Shown piece by piece: positions 35,056-44,291 of a stretch of DNA of 64,000 bases. This DNA comes from Methylovirgula sp963708155 (GTDB lineage: Bacteria; Pseudomonadota; Alphaproteobacteria; Rhizobiales; Beijerinckiaceae): positions 558,001 through 622,000 of the forward strand of contig OY970183.1 of NCBI GenBank assembly GCA_963708155.1, read 5' to 3'. Under the pieces are notes generated by a model that made no database searches, had not been told where the DNA came from, and saw nothing but the letters and a program-made list of their open reading frames with translations. The position numbers and the translations under genes are program-made. Positions within the stretch are counted from its first letter, which is position 1. Each line of letters begins with the position of its first letter.

Positions 35056-35541
35056 TCAGAACTGTTCGAGCAGAGCCGCGGCGCTGGAAACCTCCGCCTT
35101 GCCGGACGAAGGCTCGATATTGAGTTCCGTCACGATGCCGTCATCGACGAGCGCGGCGTAGCGTTGGGAGCGCAGGCCGAGGCCGCGCTCGGTCAGATCG
35201 AGCGTCAGACCGATGGCTTTGGCAAAAGCGCCGCTGCCGTCGGCCAGGAAGACGAAACCATCGTCAACGCCGAGCGACTTCGCCCAGGCGGCCATCACGA
35301 AGACATCGTTGACGGCGGTCACGGCGATCGCCTGGACGCCCTTGGCGCGCAGCTCCGCCTCCTTCTCGATATAGCCGGGCACGTGATTGAGCGAGCATGT
35401 GGGCGTAAAGGCGCCCGGCACGCCGACGAGCGCGATGCGCCGTCCCTTGAAAATCTCATCTGTCGTCCGCGGCTGCGGACCGTCGTCCGTCATGACCGTG
35501 AACGTTACTTGCGGCAGCGGATCACCAATCTTGAGCGTCAT
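35056..35541 (-). CDS. Prx5-type peroxiredoxin
   Basis: 161 residues. The peroxidatic cysteine lies in GVPGAFTPTCSLNHVPGY (Cys49), the Prx5 signature, and the conserved Arg is in GLRSQRYAALVDDG. No second conserved cysteine is visible, so reduction probably uses glutathione/glutaredoxin. It detoxifies hydroperoxides in the cytoplasm. GAGGGG lies upstream of the ATG. The upstream plus-strand gene is a KGG stress protein. Confidence 0.92.
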   Translation of the reverse strand: MTLKIGDPLPQVTFTVMTDDGPQPRTTDEIFKGRRIALVGVPGAFTPTCSLNHVPGYIEKEAELRAKGVQAIAVTAVNDVFVMAAWAKSLGVDDGFVFLADGSGAFAKAIGLTLDLTERGLGLRSQRYAALVDDGIVTELNIEPSSGKAEVSSAAALLEQF

Positions 35542-35762
35542 ATCAGCCCCTCTTATTCGTCGCGGACTAAAGTTAGCGACTCCCGCGCCAATCTCAAGTC
35601 AGTGCTCGCGTCAGTTGCCGGAAGCGGCCCTGAAGCGCGACGATGCATTTGAAAATTAAGCTTCGTTCATTTCGGAACAACCCGCAGCGACGGGCATTTC
35701 GAGGCAAGTCGGTTCTCACCGGCGACCACATCAAACCCCTCAGATACACTCGGGAGAAACCT

Positions 35763-36086
35763 ATGACGAATTCGACCTCGAACCGTGGCTTCGCTTCGAT
35801 GGACGAAGAGAAACAACGCGAGATCGCGCGCAAGGGTGGCGCGAGCGTGCCTGCGGAAGAGCGCAGCTTCTCGCGCGATCACGAATTGGCCTCGGAGGCC
35901 GGCCGCAAGGGCGGCGCCAACGTGCCGGATGAAAAGCGCAGCTTTTCGCAGGACCATGAGCTGGCAGCCGAGGCGGGCCGCAAAGGTGGCCAGGTCTCTG
36001 GCGGAAACTTCGCGAATGACCGCGAACGTGCCGCCGAAGCCGGCCGCAAGGGCGGAGAAAGCTCCCACGGCGGCAGGCATAACTGA
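35763..36086 (+). CDS. KGG-repeat stress-induced protein
   Basis: 107 residues, hydrophilic, with four KGG motifs in repeats of the form (A/S)EAGRKGG separated by VPxEeRSFSxDHELA. This is the KGG/con-10/GsiB-like family linked to desiccation and general stress; its mechanism is unknown. GGGAGAAACCT precedes ATG 35763; an in-frame start at 35643 lacks an RBS. A strong terminator follows. Confidence 0.9.
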   Translation: MTNSTSNRGFASMDEEKQREIARKGGASVPAEERSFSRDHELASEAGRKGGANVPDEKRSFSQDHELAAEAGRKGGQVSGGNFANDRERAAEAGRKGGESSHGGRHN

Positions 36087-36104
36087 GCGCAGATGCCAAC
36101 AACT

Positions 36105-36140
36105 GCGCCAGCCGGGCTCAGCATCCCGGCTGGCGCCTTT
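36105..36140 (+). terminator. rho-independent terminator of the KGG gene
   Basis: A perfect 12-pair stem (GCGCCAGCCGGG/CCCGGCTGGCGC), eight-base loop, then CTTTT. Confidence 0.88.
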
Positions 36141-36754
36141 TACTTGCCGCCTGCGACCTCGACGGCGAAACGGAGATCGTCCCGCAATCCGCGAAAGGCC
36201 GCGTTCTTTTCCGCCTCGTCCCGCATTCGCAAAATTGCGGATGGATGAAGCGTGACAATGGCGCGATGTCCCTGGAATTCCAGAACCTGACCGCGCGAGC
36301 GCGAGAGGACTACCGGCTTTTCGAGCAACGCCCGGGCCGCCGTCACCCCAAGCGCGACGACAAGCTTGGGACGAACGAGCGTGAGTTCCTGCTCTAGCCA
36401 CCAGCGGCAGGCTTGCACCTCGCCGCGCGTCGGCTGTTTATGCAATCGAAATTTGCCGCGCTGCTCGTGTTTAAAATGCTTGACCGCATTGGTGACATAG
36501 ATGGAAGCACGGTCGAGCCCGGCTTCCGCGAGGGCGGCATCCAGAACCCGGCCAGCGGGGCCGACAAAGGGTTTGCCAGCGAGGTCTTCCTTATCGCCGG
36601 GTTGCTCGCCGACCAGCATCAGCGGCGCATCGATCGGTCCTTCGCCGAACACGACCTGCGTCGCATCGCGATAGAGCGTGCAGCGCGTGCAATGTGCCGC
36701 CTTCGCCGCCGCTTCATGCAGCTCCCGCGAGCGCACCGGTTCCGCGCGCGTCAT
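36140..36754 (-). CDS. uracil-DNA glycosylase, family 4 / UdgX-like
   Basis: 204 residues. Four-cysteine Fe-S pattern begins CTRC near residue 22. Motif A is GEQPGDKEDLAGKPFVGPAG and motif B is LHPSAILR. After motif A comes the extended loop EQRGKFRLHKQP, closely matching the KRRIH-type loop of UdgX. In UdgX the loop His (here His105) becomes covalently bound to DNA after uracil excision. So this is probably UdgX rather than an ordinary family 4 enzyme. The stop overlaps nothing; the start overlaps the end of the DUF72 gene by four bases. Confidence 0.85.
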   Translation of the reverse strand: MTRAEPVRSRELHEAAAKAAHCTRCTLYRDATQVVFGEGPIDAPLMLVGEQPGDKEDLAGKPFVGPAGRVLDAALAEAGLDRASIYVTNAVKHFKHEQRGKFRLHKQPTRGEVQACRWWLEQELTLVRPKLVVALGVTAARALLEKPVVLSRSRGQVLEFQGHRAIVTLHPSAILRMRDEAEKNAAFRGLRDDLRFAVEVAGGK

Positions 36755-37654
36755 GCCGCGCGCTCCCCTTGATCCGGCGCGAGCCCGAGCTTCTTCATCA
36801 AGGCAAGCGCGTCCTGCGGGGCGCGCAGCTTGTCCGTGTTATCGAAAAAGACGAAGACATCGCGGCGCTTCATCGGCCCTGCGGCTGGCCCGGCGAAATC
36901 GCCATCGCGCATGGATTTTCCGAGGGACCAGGCGCGGATGCGCGCCGCCCATTCATCGAGCGCCGCCGCGTCATAGCCGCTGCGGTAGAGGTCCGTCGAA
37001 CCGTGCAGGCGGCAATAAACAAAGTCCGAGGTCAGATCCATGAGCCGCGGCCATTCGACCGTATCGGCACAAACGAGCGCGACATCGTGCGCCCGCAACA
37101 GATCGACGAAAGCCCGATCGACGAAGCTCTGGTGGCGAATTTCGACCGCGTGACGGATGGGGCGCACGGCGTCGGTCTTGAGCCAGGCCCGCGCCCTCAG
37201 ACGATCGTCGTGCCGGCGCGCCAGAGCCGAGGCCGCGCCCGTATCATGCGGCAGAAGCGCGAGGAATTCCTCCATCAGGCTTTGATCGAAATGGAAATTC
37301 GGCGGGAACTGCCATAGCACCGGACCAAGCTTCGGGCCGAGAGCCAGCACGCCGGAGGCGAAGAAATTGGCAATGGGGATCGCGACATCCCGCGCACGCT
37401 TGATATGGGTGATGAAGCGCGGCGCCTTGACCGCAAAGACGAAATCCTCCGGCACTTGCGCCGCCCAGGAGCGGAAGGCGGACGGCGTCTGCAGGCCGTA
37501 GAACGTTCCGTTGATCTCGATGGAACGGAAGAACGTGCTCGCATAGGCGAGCTCACGGTTTCGCGGCAGACCCTTTTGGAAAGAATTGCCCGCGCCAGGG
37601 CGCATAGGTCCAGCCAGATATGCCGATCCTGATCTCAGCGCTTTGCGCGGCCAT
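36751..37654 (-). CDS. DUF72-family protein (frame interrupted near the N-terminus)
   Basis: About 300 residues of TIM-barrel-like DUF72. The raw frame opens at 37605, but an upstream frame from ATG 37654 (RBS GAGGAAAC) reads IGISGWTYAPWRGQFFPKG, the universal DUF72 start. It joins the main frame if one A is removed from the four-A run at 37574-37577. The rest is intact: FRSIEINGTFYGLQ, FAVKAPRFITH, LWQFPPNF, YCRLHGS, DVFVFFDNT. Function unknown. The four-base overlap with udgX suggests coupled expression and perhaps a shared nucleic-acid role. Confidence 0.82.
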
Positions 37655-37704
37655 GTTTCCTCGCGGAGGCGACTGCGCTCCGCCGCAAGAACGAGAAGCG
37701 CAGT

Positions 37705-38644
37705 CTATTTGGTTCCGAGCGTCGACGCCTGCGCCGGCAAATCAAGGCCAAGCGTGAACACATACGATTTCCGTCGGGCCGGTCAGGGTGAATAGCACCG
37801 GCACGCGGGGCGGCAGAGCTTTCAAGGGCTGCTGCGCGGCCACCAGCGAAAATCTGCCATCGGCCAAGCGATGCGTTTCGATATCCCAGCCTTCCGGCGC
37901 CTCGGCAAAGAGATCGCTTGCCGGCCCGTCGCCCTTCCAGGTCAAAACCCAACGCAGCGAGGTCGCCCCCGGATCGGCCGTAATCACAATTTCTTTCGCA
38001 ATCTCATCTTTCGCGAGCGGAATTGGCACGCGCGCCTCGGCCTGTGCGACAATATCTTCCTCCGCGCTCGTACCGCTCTGCGGCAAGACAAGCTCCGCGA
38101 CGCTGCGGGCCGGCAAGCAAATATTGTCGCAGACGGCATAATTGAGCGTCAGCCGCAGGCGCACCGGCTTTGCTGGATCGTGTGCCTTCACGGCGATGGG
38201 AAAGATGACGCCGCTGCGATAGCCGAAAGCCTGCAACCCCTGTTCGTCGATCCGCTGCGGTGCCGGATAGGCAATTTGCGCTGAATCGAGATTTTCCGAC
38301 CCCTGGAACGAGAATGTCGGCGGGACGCCGGCATCGCCGGGAGTCCGCCAATAGGTGATCGCCTGGCCGGAAAGCTTTATCTGCGCCGCGGCCTCATAAA
38401 TGCCCTGCCCGCGCGGCGTGGCCGCGACGAGCCGCATTTGTGCCTTATCACTGGCAGACCCTGACCACGGGCTGGCGAAGGAATCAGCTTTCACCGGACC
38501 GGACACCGCGCCCAGTGCCGCAAGGCAGAAGACGAGTTTCAGGCCGGGACGGCGCCAAAAAAGAGGATGGCCAAAGCCGCGTGCCTGCGCCAACATGGAC
38601 GCGGCAAACCGGGAACGAAGATTGCGTGTCATTGCGGCGGACAT
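37705..38644 (-). CDS. DsbD N-terminal-domain-like periplasmic protein (frame slips at the end)
   Basis: About 312 residues. Signal peptide around LVFCLAALGAVSGPVKA (36-52), then an Ig-like fold related to the DsbD alpha domain with the redox pair in NYAVCDNICLPA. It probably exchanges disulfides in the periplasm, like other stand-alone DsbD-N proteins. The raw frame ends abruptly at 37742. Removing one A at 37768-37770 (minus-strand GAAATCG to GAATCG) gives ESYVFTLGLDLPAQ and a TAG at 37707-37705. It is divergent from yqgE. Confidence 0.78.
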
Positions 38645-38730
38645 GTATGCGTCTACCTTTTGGTCGGTTTTCTCACCGGCGCAAGATGAAATTGTGGCCT
38701 TCGGAACCTATTTGTTCCCTGGAACGGGAT

Positions 38731-38757
38731 GCGAAAAAGCGACTGCCGCTTTTTCGC
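38731..38757 (+). promoter_or_regulatory. stem-loop in the yqgE leader
   Basis: A perfect 11-pair inverted repeat, GCGAAAAAGCG and CGCTTTTTCGC, with a five-base loop ends 19 bp before the yqgE ATG. It could influence translation of yqgE or end a transcript from the left; which is unknown. Confidence 0.5.
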
Positions 38758-38776
38758 TGTCGGTAAGGGTCTGGTG

Positions 38777-39385
38777 ATGGCAACAGTCGTGAAGAAGAGC
38801 AAAAACAGCGAATATTTCGACGGGCAGTTCCTGCTCGCCATGCCGGGCATGACGGATGACCGCTTTGCCCGCTGCGTCGTCTATCTCTGCGCCCATTCCG
38901 ACGAGGGTGCGATGGGCATCGTCATCAATCGCCGCGCGCCAAGCCTGAACTTTTCCGAACTGCTCGTTCAACTCGAAGTGATTGCGCCGGACGAAGCGAT
39001 CCGCCTGCCGGAACACGCGGGCACCGTGCCGGTTCTGCGCGGCGGCCCGGTCGAAACGGGGCGCGGCTTCGTCTTGCATTCGAACGATTTCTATATCGAC
39101 AATTCGACCTTGCCGATCGACGGCGGTGTGTCGCTGACCGCGACCATCGACATTCTGCGCGCCATCGCCCACGGCTCGGGCCCGGATCGCGCCATTCTCG
39201 CGCTCGGTTATGCCGGCTGGTCGCCCGGCCAGCTTGAGGACGAGATGCAGAACAACGGCTGGCTCACCTGCCCGGCCGATGCTGGGCTGATTTTCGATAC
39301 GCCGCTCGATGCCCGCTACGACATGGCGATGCGCAAGATCGGCATCGACCCAGGCTTCCTCTCCGCCCAATCCGGCCGCGCCTAG
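38777..39385 (+). CDS. YqgE/AlgH family protein (UPF0301)
   Basis: 202 residues. GQFLLAMPGMTDDRFARCVVYLCAH is the family's opening signature, followed by GAMGIVINR, GGPVETGRGFVLH and GYAGWSPGQLEDEM. Function unproven; AlgH in Pseudomonas affects virulence regulation. ATG 38777 was chosen because the family starts just before this signature; frame 38729 runs through the hairpin. Confidence 0.9.
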   Translation: MATVVKKSKNSEYFDGQFLLAMPGMTDDRFARCVVYLCAHSDEGAMGIVINRRAPSLNFSELLVQLEVIAPDEAIRLPEHAGTVPVLRGGPVETGRGFVLHSNDFYIDNSTLPIDGGVSLTATIDILRAIAHGSGPDRAILALGYAGWSPGQLEDEMQNNGWLTCPADAGLIFDTPLDARYDMAMRKIGIDPGFLSAQSGRA

Positions 39386-39401
39386 AGCGGGATCATCACC
39401 C

Positions 39402-39471
39402 GCGTCTTTGCGAGGAGCAAAGCGACGAAGCGATCCAGCATTTGACTTCTGGATTGCGCGTCGGCTCGCAA
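39402..39471. repeat. degenerate palindromic repeat (GCGAGGAGCGAAGCGACGAAGC type)
   Basis: Left arm GCGAGGAGCAAAGCGACGAAG followed by CGATCCAG, and right arm CTGGATTGCGCGTCGGCTCGCAA. It is a diverged copy of the element at 61043-61120, a palindromic repeat widespread in alphaproteobacteria. It sits between convergent genes. Confidence 0.8.
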
Positions 39472-39481
39472 TAAAAGAAGG

Positions 39482-42389
39482 CTAAGCCGCCGCCTGCGCC
39501 GCGCCGACGAGCTTGCGCGCCTCGTTCGCGCTCATCGGATGGCCGAAGACAAAGCCCTGCGCGATATTCGCAGCCGAGCTGGTAGAGTTCGATCGCGTCG
39601 GATTCGGTCTCCGCGCCTTCGGCAACGATATCCATGCCGAGATCATGCGCCAGCGTCACGATGGAGCGCAGGATGACCGGTCGCGCGCCCTTGCCATTAT
39701 GATGCACAAAGGAACGGTCGATCTTGATCGTATCGAAGGGGAAGCGCTGCAGATAGGCGAGCGACGAATAGCCGGTGCCGAAATCGTCGAGGCAGAGGCC
39801 GGCGCCGAACTCACGAATGCGCGCCAGAATCTGCGCCGCATATTCCGGGTTTTCCATGACCAGGCTTTCGGTCAATTCGAGCTTCAGCGTGCCGCGCGCG
39901 ATCTTCCAGCGCGACAGCACCGCATTCACGTCCTGCAGCAGATCGTGACGCAGCAATTGCCGCGATGAGATATTGACGCTGGCGAAGAGCGGCGGATCGA
40001 CATCGAGCGCCGCTTGCCAGGCCGAAAGTTCGCGCGCCGTTCGCTCCATCGCGAAGAGGCCGAGATCGACAATGCTGCCGGTCTCCTCGGCGACAGGGAT
40101 GAATTCCGCCGGGCTCAAACGCCCAAGGCGCGGATGATCCCAGCGCAGCAAGGCCTCGAAACCGGCGACGGTGCGATCCTCCAGCCGGACGATCGGCTGG
40201 AAACAGAATGTGCATCTCGCCGCGGTCGAGCGCCCGGCGCAGATCCGCTTCGAGCGTCAGCCGGTCGGAGCGCACGGTGCGCATCGACGGCCGGAAGACC
40301 TCGATACGATTGCCGCCGATGCGCTTGCCGTGCCGCACCGCGATCTCGGCATCGTTCAGCATGTCCTCGCGATTGGCGTGCAATTGCGGATCGAAAAGCG
40401 CGAGACCGATCGAGGCTGTAAGCGGGATTTCGTTCTCGCCGAAGGTCACCGGCGTCGAGACCGCGCGGCGGATGACATTGGCGAGCGCGATGATCTGATC
40501 GGTTTCGCTTTCGGAAATGACCACGGCGGCGAACTGATCGCTCGACAGCCGCGCCAGCGTATCCTGCGGCTTGAGGATACGGCCGAGCCGCCGCGCGATG
40601 GTCAGCAGGATCGAATCGCCGGCGGAAAAGCCGATCGTCTCGTTGATATGCTTGAAACGATCGATGTCGATGCAGATGACGGTCGGGCGGATCTGCGCAT
40701 CGGTCTGCGAGAGTTTGAGCGCCGCGTCGAGCCGGTCGAAGAACAATTCGCGGTTCGGCAGGCCGGTCAGATTGTCGTGCACCGCGTCGTGCAGCAGGCG
40801 CGTCTGCGCCGTCTTCTGCTCGGTGACATCGGCCAGCGTGCCGATGACGCGGATCACTTCGCCGTCGGGGCCGACGACCGGCCGCGCCTTGAGCAGGATA
40901 CCAGAAATAATGCCCGTCCGCGGCGCGCAGGCGGAATTCCTGATTGATGCGCCCGCGCCTTCTGCTCGAGCATCGTATCGAGGCAGGCGCGATAGCGGTC
41001 GCGCTCGAACGGATGCAATACGTCGAGCCATTTCGAGGCCGGCCCTTCGAGCTCGCCGCGCTAGAGGCCGAGCTGGGTTTCGACCTCGGGGCTGACATAG
41101 ACGCGGTCCGGCGTCCACGTCCCAATCGAAGATGATGTCGCCGCAGCCGGTGAGCGCCAGCGCCTTGCGCTCGGAATCGCTGATCGCGCCGTTGCCGAGG
41201 CCGCCGCCGGCGAAGGCGTTCTGCATCACGGTGAAGCCGATCAGCATGACGATCAGCACCAGGCCGCCGATCAGCGCCGGCGAGACGAGATCGTTGGTGA
41301 GCGAGCCGGTGACGGTGAAGCCCGCCGCGATGACCCAGACGAGCAGCAGGAACCATGTCGGGATCAGCATCACCGCGCGGTCATAGCCGTGGGTCGAGAG
41401 ATAAAGGACGAGGATAAAGCCGACCGCGGCAACGGTGGCGAGCGAAATCCGCGCGACGCCGGCGGCGATCGGCGCGTCGTAGACCGCAAGCCCGATCAGC
41501 GCGACGAGGAAAACCAGCCAGCCGATCGCGACGTGCGAGGCGCGCACATGCCAGCGATTGAGATTGAGATAGGCGAAGAGGAAGACAAGCAGCGTCGCGG
41601 CGAGCGAGGTCTCCGCGCCCGCGCGCCAGACGCGGTCGGCCTGCGCGGACGTATCGAAAATCTTGTCCCAGAAACCGAAGTCGATGCAGACATAGGCGAG
41701 CACCGCCCAGGCGAGCGCGGCGGCGGCGGGAAAGATCACCGCGCCCTTGACGACGAAGACGATGGTGAGGAAGAGCGCGAGCAGGCCGGCGACGCCGATG
41801 ACGATGCCCTTGTAGAGCGACAGGCTGATGAGCTTGTCCTTGTAGGCGTCGGGCTGCCAGAGATAGAGCTGCGGCAGGCTCGCGCGTGCGCAATTCGGCG
41901 ACATAGGTCACCGTCGTGCCGGGGTCGATGGTCAGGCGGAAGACATCGGCGTCGGCGCTGTCCACGCGCTCCGGCGGAAAGCTCTGGCTCGCGGTGATCG
42001 CCGAAATGCGCGAGGCGCCGAGATCGGGCCAGATGACGCCCGAGCCGACGAGGCGGAAATGCGGCGCGACGATAAGCCGCTCGATCTGCTCGTCGGTATC
42101 GTTGGTGAGCGCGAAGACGATCCAGTTGGGATGCGTGCCGGGTTCGAGCGCCCGCACCTCGATGCGGCGGACGATGCCGTCAGAGCCCGGCGCGGTCGAG
42201 ACGAGCAGCCGGTCGCCCTGCGCGCCATAGCTCTCGACCGCCTTGGTGAGATCGATCGCCGTCGCGTCGAGAGGAATACGGACGGATTGAATGGCCTGTG
42301 CCGGCGCCATCGCCAGACAGCAGCAGCGCGAAGACGAGCCAGACCCGGCACCGACGCAGCCCATTCCATACACGTGAAGCCGACGACAT
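39482..42389 (-). pseudogene. membrane GGDEF-EAL protein, multiply frame-broken
   Basis: Repaired, it would be a roughly 960-residue protein. It has a signal peptide, a periplasmic domain (IQSVRIPLDATAIDLTKA onward, 7TMR-DISM-like), about seven membrane helices, a PAS/PAC region, then GGDEF and EAL domains. The GGDEF signature reads SSDQF and should be inactive for cyclic-di-GMP synthesis. The EAL domain keeps EALLRWDHP, ELTESLV, LDDFGTGYSSL and KIDRSFV, so phosphodiesterase activity is predicted. Breaks: extra bases near 42316, 41884, 40199 and 39563, at least two slips at 40900-41110, and an in-frame TAG at 41063-41061. The start ATG 42389 has GGAGAAAA upstream. The gene is either truly decayed or badly sequenced. 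Confidence 0.78.
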
Positions 42390-42399
42390 TTTTCTCCAC

Positions 42400-43014
42400 T
42401 CAGCCGCGATCACGCCGCGCGACCCGCAGGGGCAGCGGGTCAGTTTCCAAAAGCGCGTAGAGGAGATGGTCCTGCCAGAGCCCATTGATCCGCAAATAGG
42501 CCCGCGCAAGCCCTTCCCTCTTGAAGCCGACGCGCTCCAGCAGCCGGATCGACGCACCATTATGCGGCAGACAGGCCGCCTCGATTCGGTGCAGACGCAG
42601 GGAGGTGAAGGCATAGCCCGTCATCGCCCTGACCGCTCGCGACATCAATCCCTGGCCCGCGTAGGGCATGCCCATCCAGTAGCCGAGCGTCGCCGATTGA
42701 GCGACACCGCGCTTGACCTGCCCGAGCGTCAGACCGCCGACAAGCTTCTCGTCCTCATCGCGAAAGATGAGAAAGGGATAGGCCTCGTCATTCGTCATTT
42801 CCTGCAGATTGCGGCGTAGCCTGCGGCGGAACGAGGTACGGGTCAAGTCATCGCCCGGCCATGTCGGCTCCCAGGGGGTGAGAAAGGCACGGCTCTTTTC
42901 GCGCAGATCCGACCAGGCCTCATAGTCGCGCGCCTCAGGCGGACGCAGATGCACGCCCTCGCCGCGGACCAGATTGCTGATCTCGCTCGGCACGCCGAGC
43001 CGAAACAGAGCCAA
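42400..43014 (-). CDS. RimJ/RimL-type GNAT acetyltransferase
   Basis: 204 residues. GNAT fold with the acetyl-CoA loop in MPYAGQGLMSRAVRAM (Q/R-x-x-G-x-G/A form), preceded by ATLGYWMG and followed by LHRIEAACLPHNGASIRLLERVGF, as in ribosomal-protein N-acetyltransferases. The target is unknown. The start is TTG 43014 behind GGGAGGCATCGGC. It lies 14 bp after the M16 protease and 10 bp before the GGDEF-EAL gene, so it belongs to the same leftward transcript. Confidence 0.88.
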   Translation of the reverse strand: MALFRLGVPSEISNLVRGEGVHLRPPEARDYEAWSDLREKSRAFLTPWEPTWPGDDLTRTSFRRRLRRNLQEMTNDEAYPFLIFRDEDEKLVGGLTLGQVKRGVAQSATLGYWMGMPYAGQGLMSRAVRAMTGYAFTSLRLHRIEAACLPHNGASIRLLERVGFKREGLARAYLRINGLWQDHLLYALLETDPLPLRVARRDRG

Positions 43015-43028
43015 GCCGATGCCTCCCC

Positions 43029-44291
43029 TCAGGTCTGTCCGAGGAACGCGCGCACACGATCGGGCGTAGGAACCTTGCTCACCGGCCCGACCGCGGCAAC
43101 GGTCGGCGCCGAGCGCAAGGCCGCAGCACCCGCGTCGCGGACCTCCGCGACCGTCAGATTATCGACCTTTTGCAGGATTTCGTCACGTGTCAGGACGCGG
43201 CCAAAGGCAAGAATCTGCCGGGCGATCTGCTCCGAACGCGCGATCGAGGATTCCAGCGCCGTGAGGAGTGAGACCTTCATCTGGGCCTTGGCCCGCTCAA
43301 CCTCAGCCTCGCTCAAATCCACGACCGCCTTGGCGATACATTCGAGCGCCACCGGCACGAGCTCGCGCACCTGCTCTTTGCTGGTGGCGGCATAGAAGCC
43401 AAAGAGCCCAGTGTCGGCATAGCCCCAATGGAAGGAATAGACGGAATAGGCGAGGCCGCGCTTTTCGCGCACCTCCTGGAAGAGCCGCGAGGACATGCCG
43501 CCGCCGACCGCATTGGCAAAGACCTGCGCCGCGTAATAAGCCGGCGTCGCATAGGACAGGCTCTCGAAACCGATGACGATATGCGTCTGTTCGAGCCGCC
43601 GGCTGACGCGCAACTCGCCGCCCGTATAGCGCGCCGGGGGCGCCTCCTCGACGGCTTGCGCCGGCAGAGCCGTGAAACGCGCCGCAGCGGCTTCGACGAT
43701 CCGTTCATGATCGAGCGCGCCGGCGGCTCCGACGATGGTCACGCCACTGCGATAGCGATTGGCGAGATAATCCGCGATCATCGAACGGTCGAAGGCGCGC
43801 ACATGCTCGCGCGTGCCGAGGATCGGCGAGCCGATCGGCTGTTCCGGAAAGGCGGCGGCATTGAAGAGATCGAAAACGAGATCGTCGGGCGTATCTTCCG
43901 CGGCGCCGATCTCCTGGATGATGACTTCCTTCTCGCGCTCCAGCTCTTCCTTGTCGAAGAGGCTGTCGGTCAGGATGTCGGAGAGAATATCGACGGCGAG
44001 GCCGGCGTCGCCAGCGAGCACATGCGCGTAATAGGCCGTCTGCTCGACGCCGGTCGCGGCATTGAGGTCGCCGCCGGCGTTCTCGATCTCTTCGGCAATG
44101 TCGCGCGCGGAGCGGCGGCGCGTGCCCTTGAAGGCCATATGCTCGAGCAAATGCGACAGGCCGCGCTCGCGCGGACGCTCATGCCGCGAGCCCGCCGCCA
44201 CCCAGACGCCGAGCGAAACGGTTTCAAGATGCGGCATCCGGTCGGTGACGACACGCAGGCCGGACGGCAGGGTCGTGATCTCGACACTCAT
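43029..44291 (-). CDS. M16-family zinc peptidase (processing-peptidase-like)
   Basis: 420 residues. Inverted zinc motif HLLEHMAFKG (HxxEH, about 53-57) with the distal Glu about 76 residues later, and the substrate-gate loop GGGMSSRLFQEVREKRGLAYSVYSF. It resembles the mitochondrial processing peptidase beta subunit; bacterial members degrade peptides, and cellular location is uncertain as no signal peptide is seen. ATG 44291 overlaps the repaired thrC stop (ATGA). In the raw sequence it is fused to thrC by a one-base insertion. Confidence 0.9.
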   Translation of the reverse strand: MSVEITTLPSGLRVVTDRMPHLETVSLGVWVAAGSRHERPRERGLSHLLEHMAFKGTRRRSARDIAEEIENAGGDLNAATGVEQTAYYAHVLAGDAGLAVDILSDILTDSLFDKEELEREKEVIIQEIGAAEDTPDDLVFDLFNAAAFPEQPIGSPILGTREHVRAFDRSMIADYLANRYRSGVTIVGAAGALDHERIVEAAAARFTALPAQAVEEAPPARYTGGELRVSRRLEQTHIVIGFESLSYATPAYYAAQVFANAVGGGMSSRLFQEVREKRGLAYSVYSFHWGYADTGLFGFYAATSKEQVRELVPVALECIAKAVVDLSEAEVERAKAQMKVSLLTALESSIARSEQIARQILAFGRVLTRDEILQKVDNLTVAEVRDAGAAALRSAPTVAAVGPVSKVPTPDRVRAFLGQT

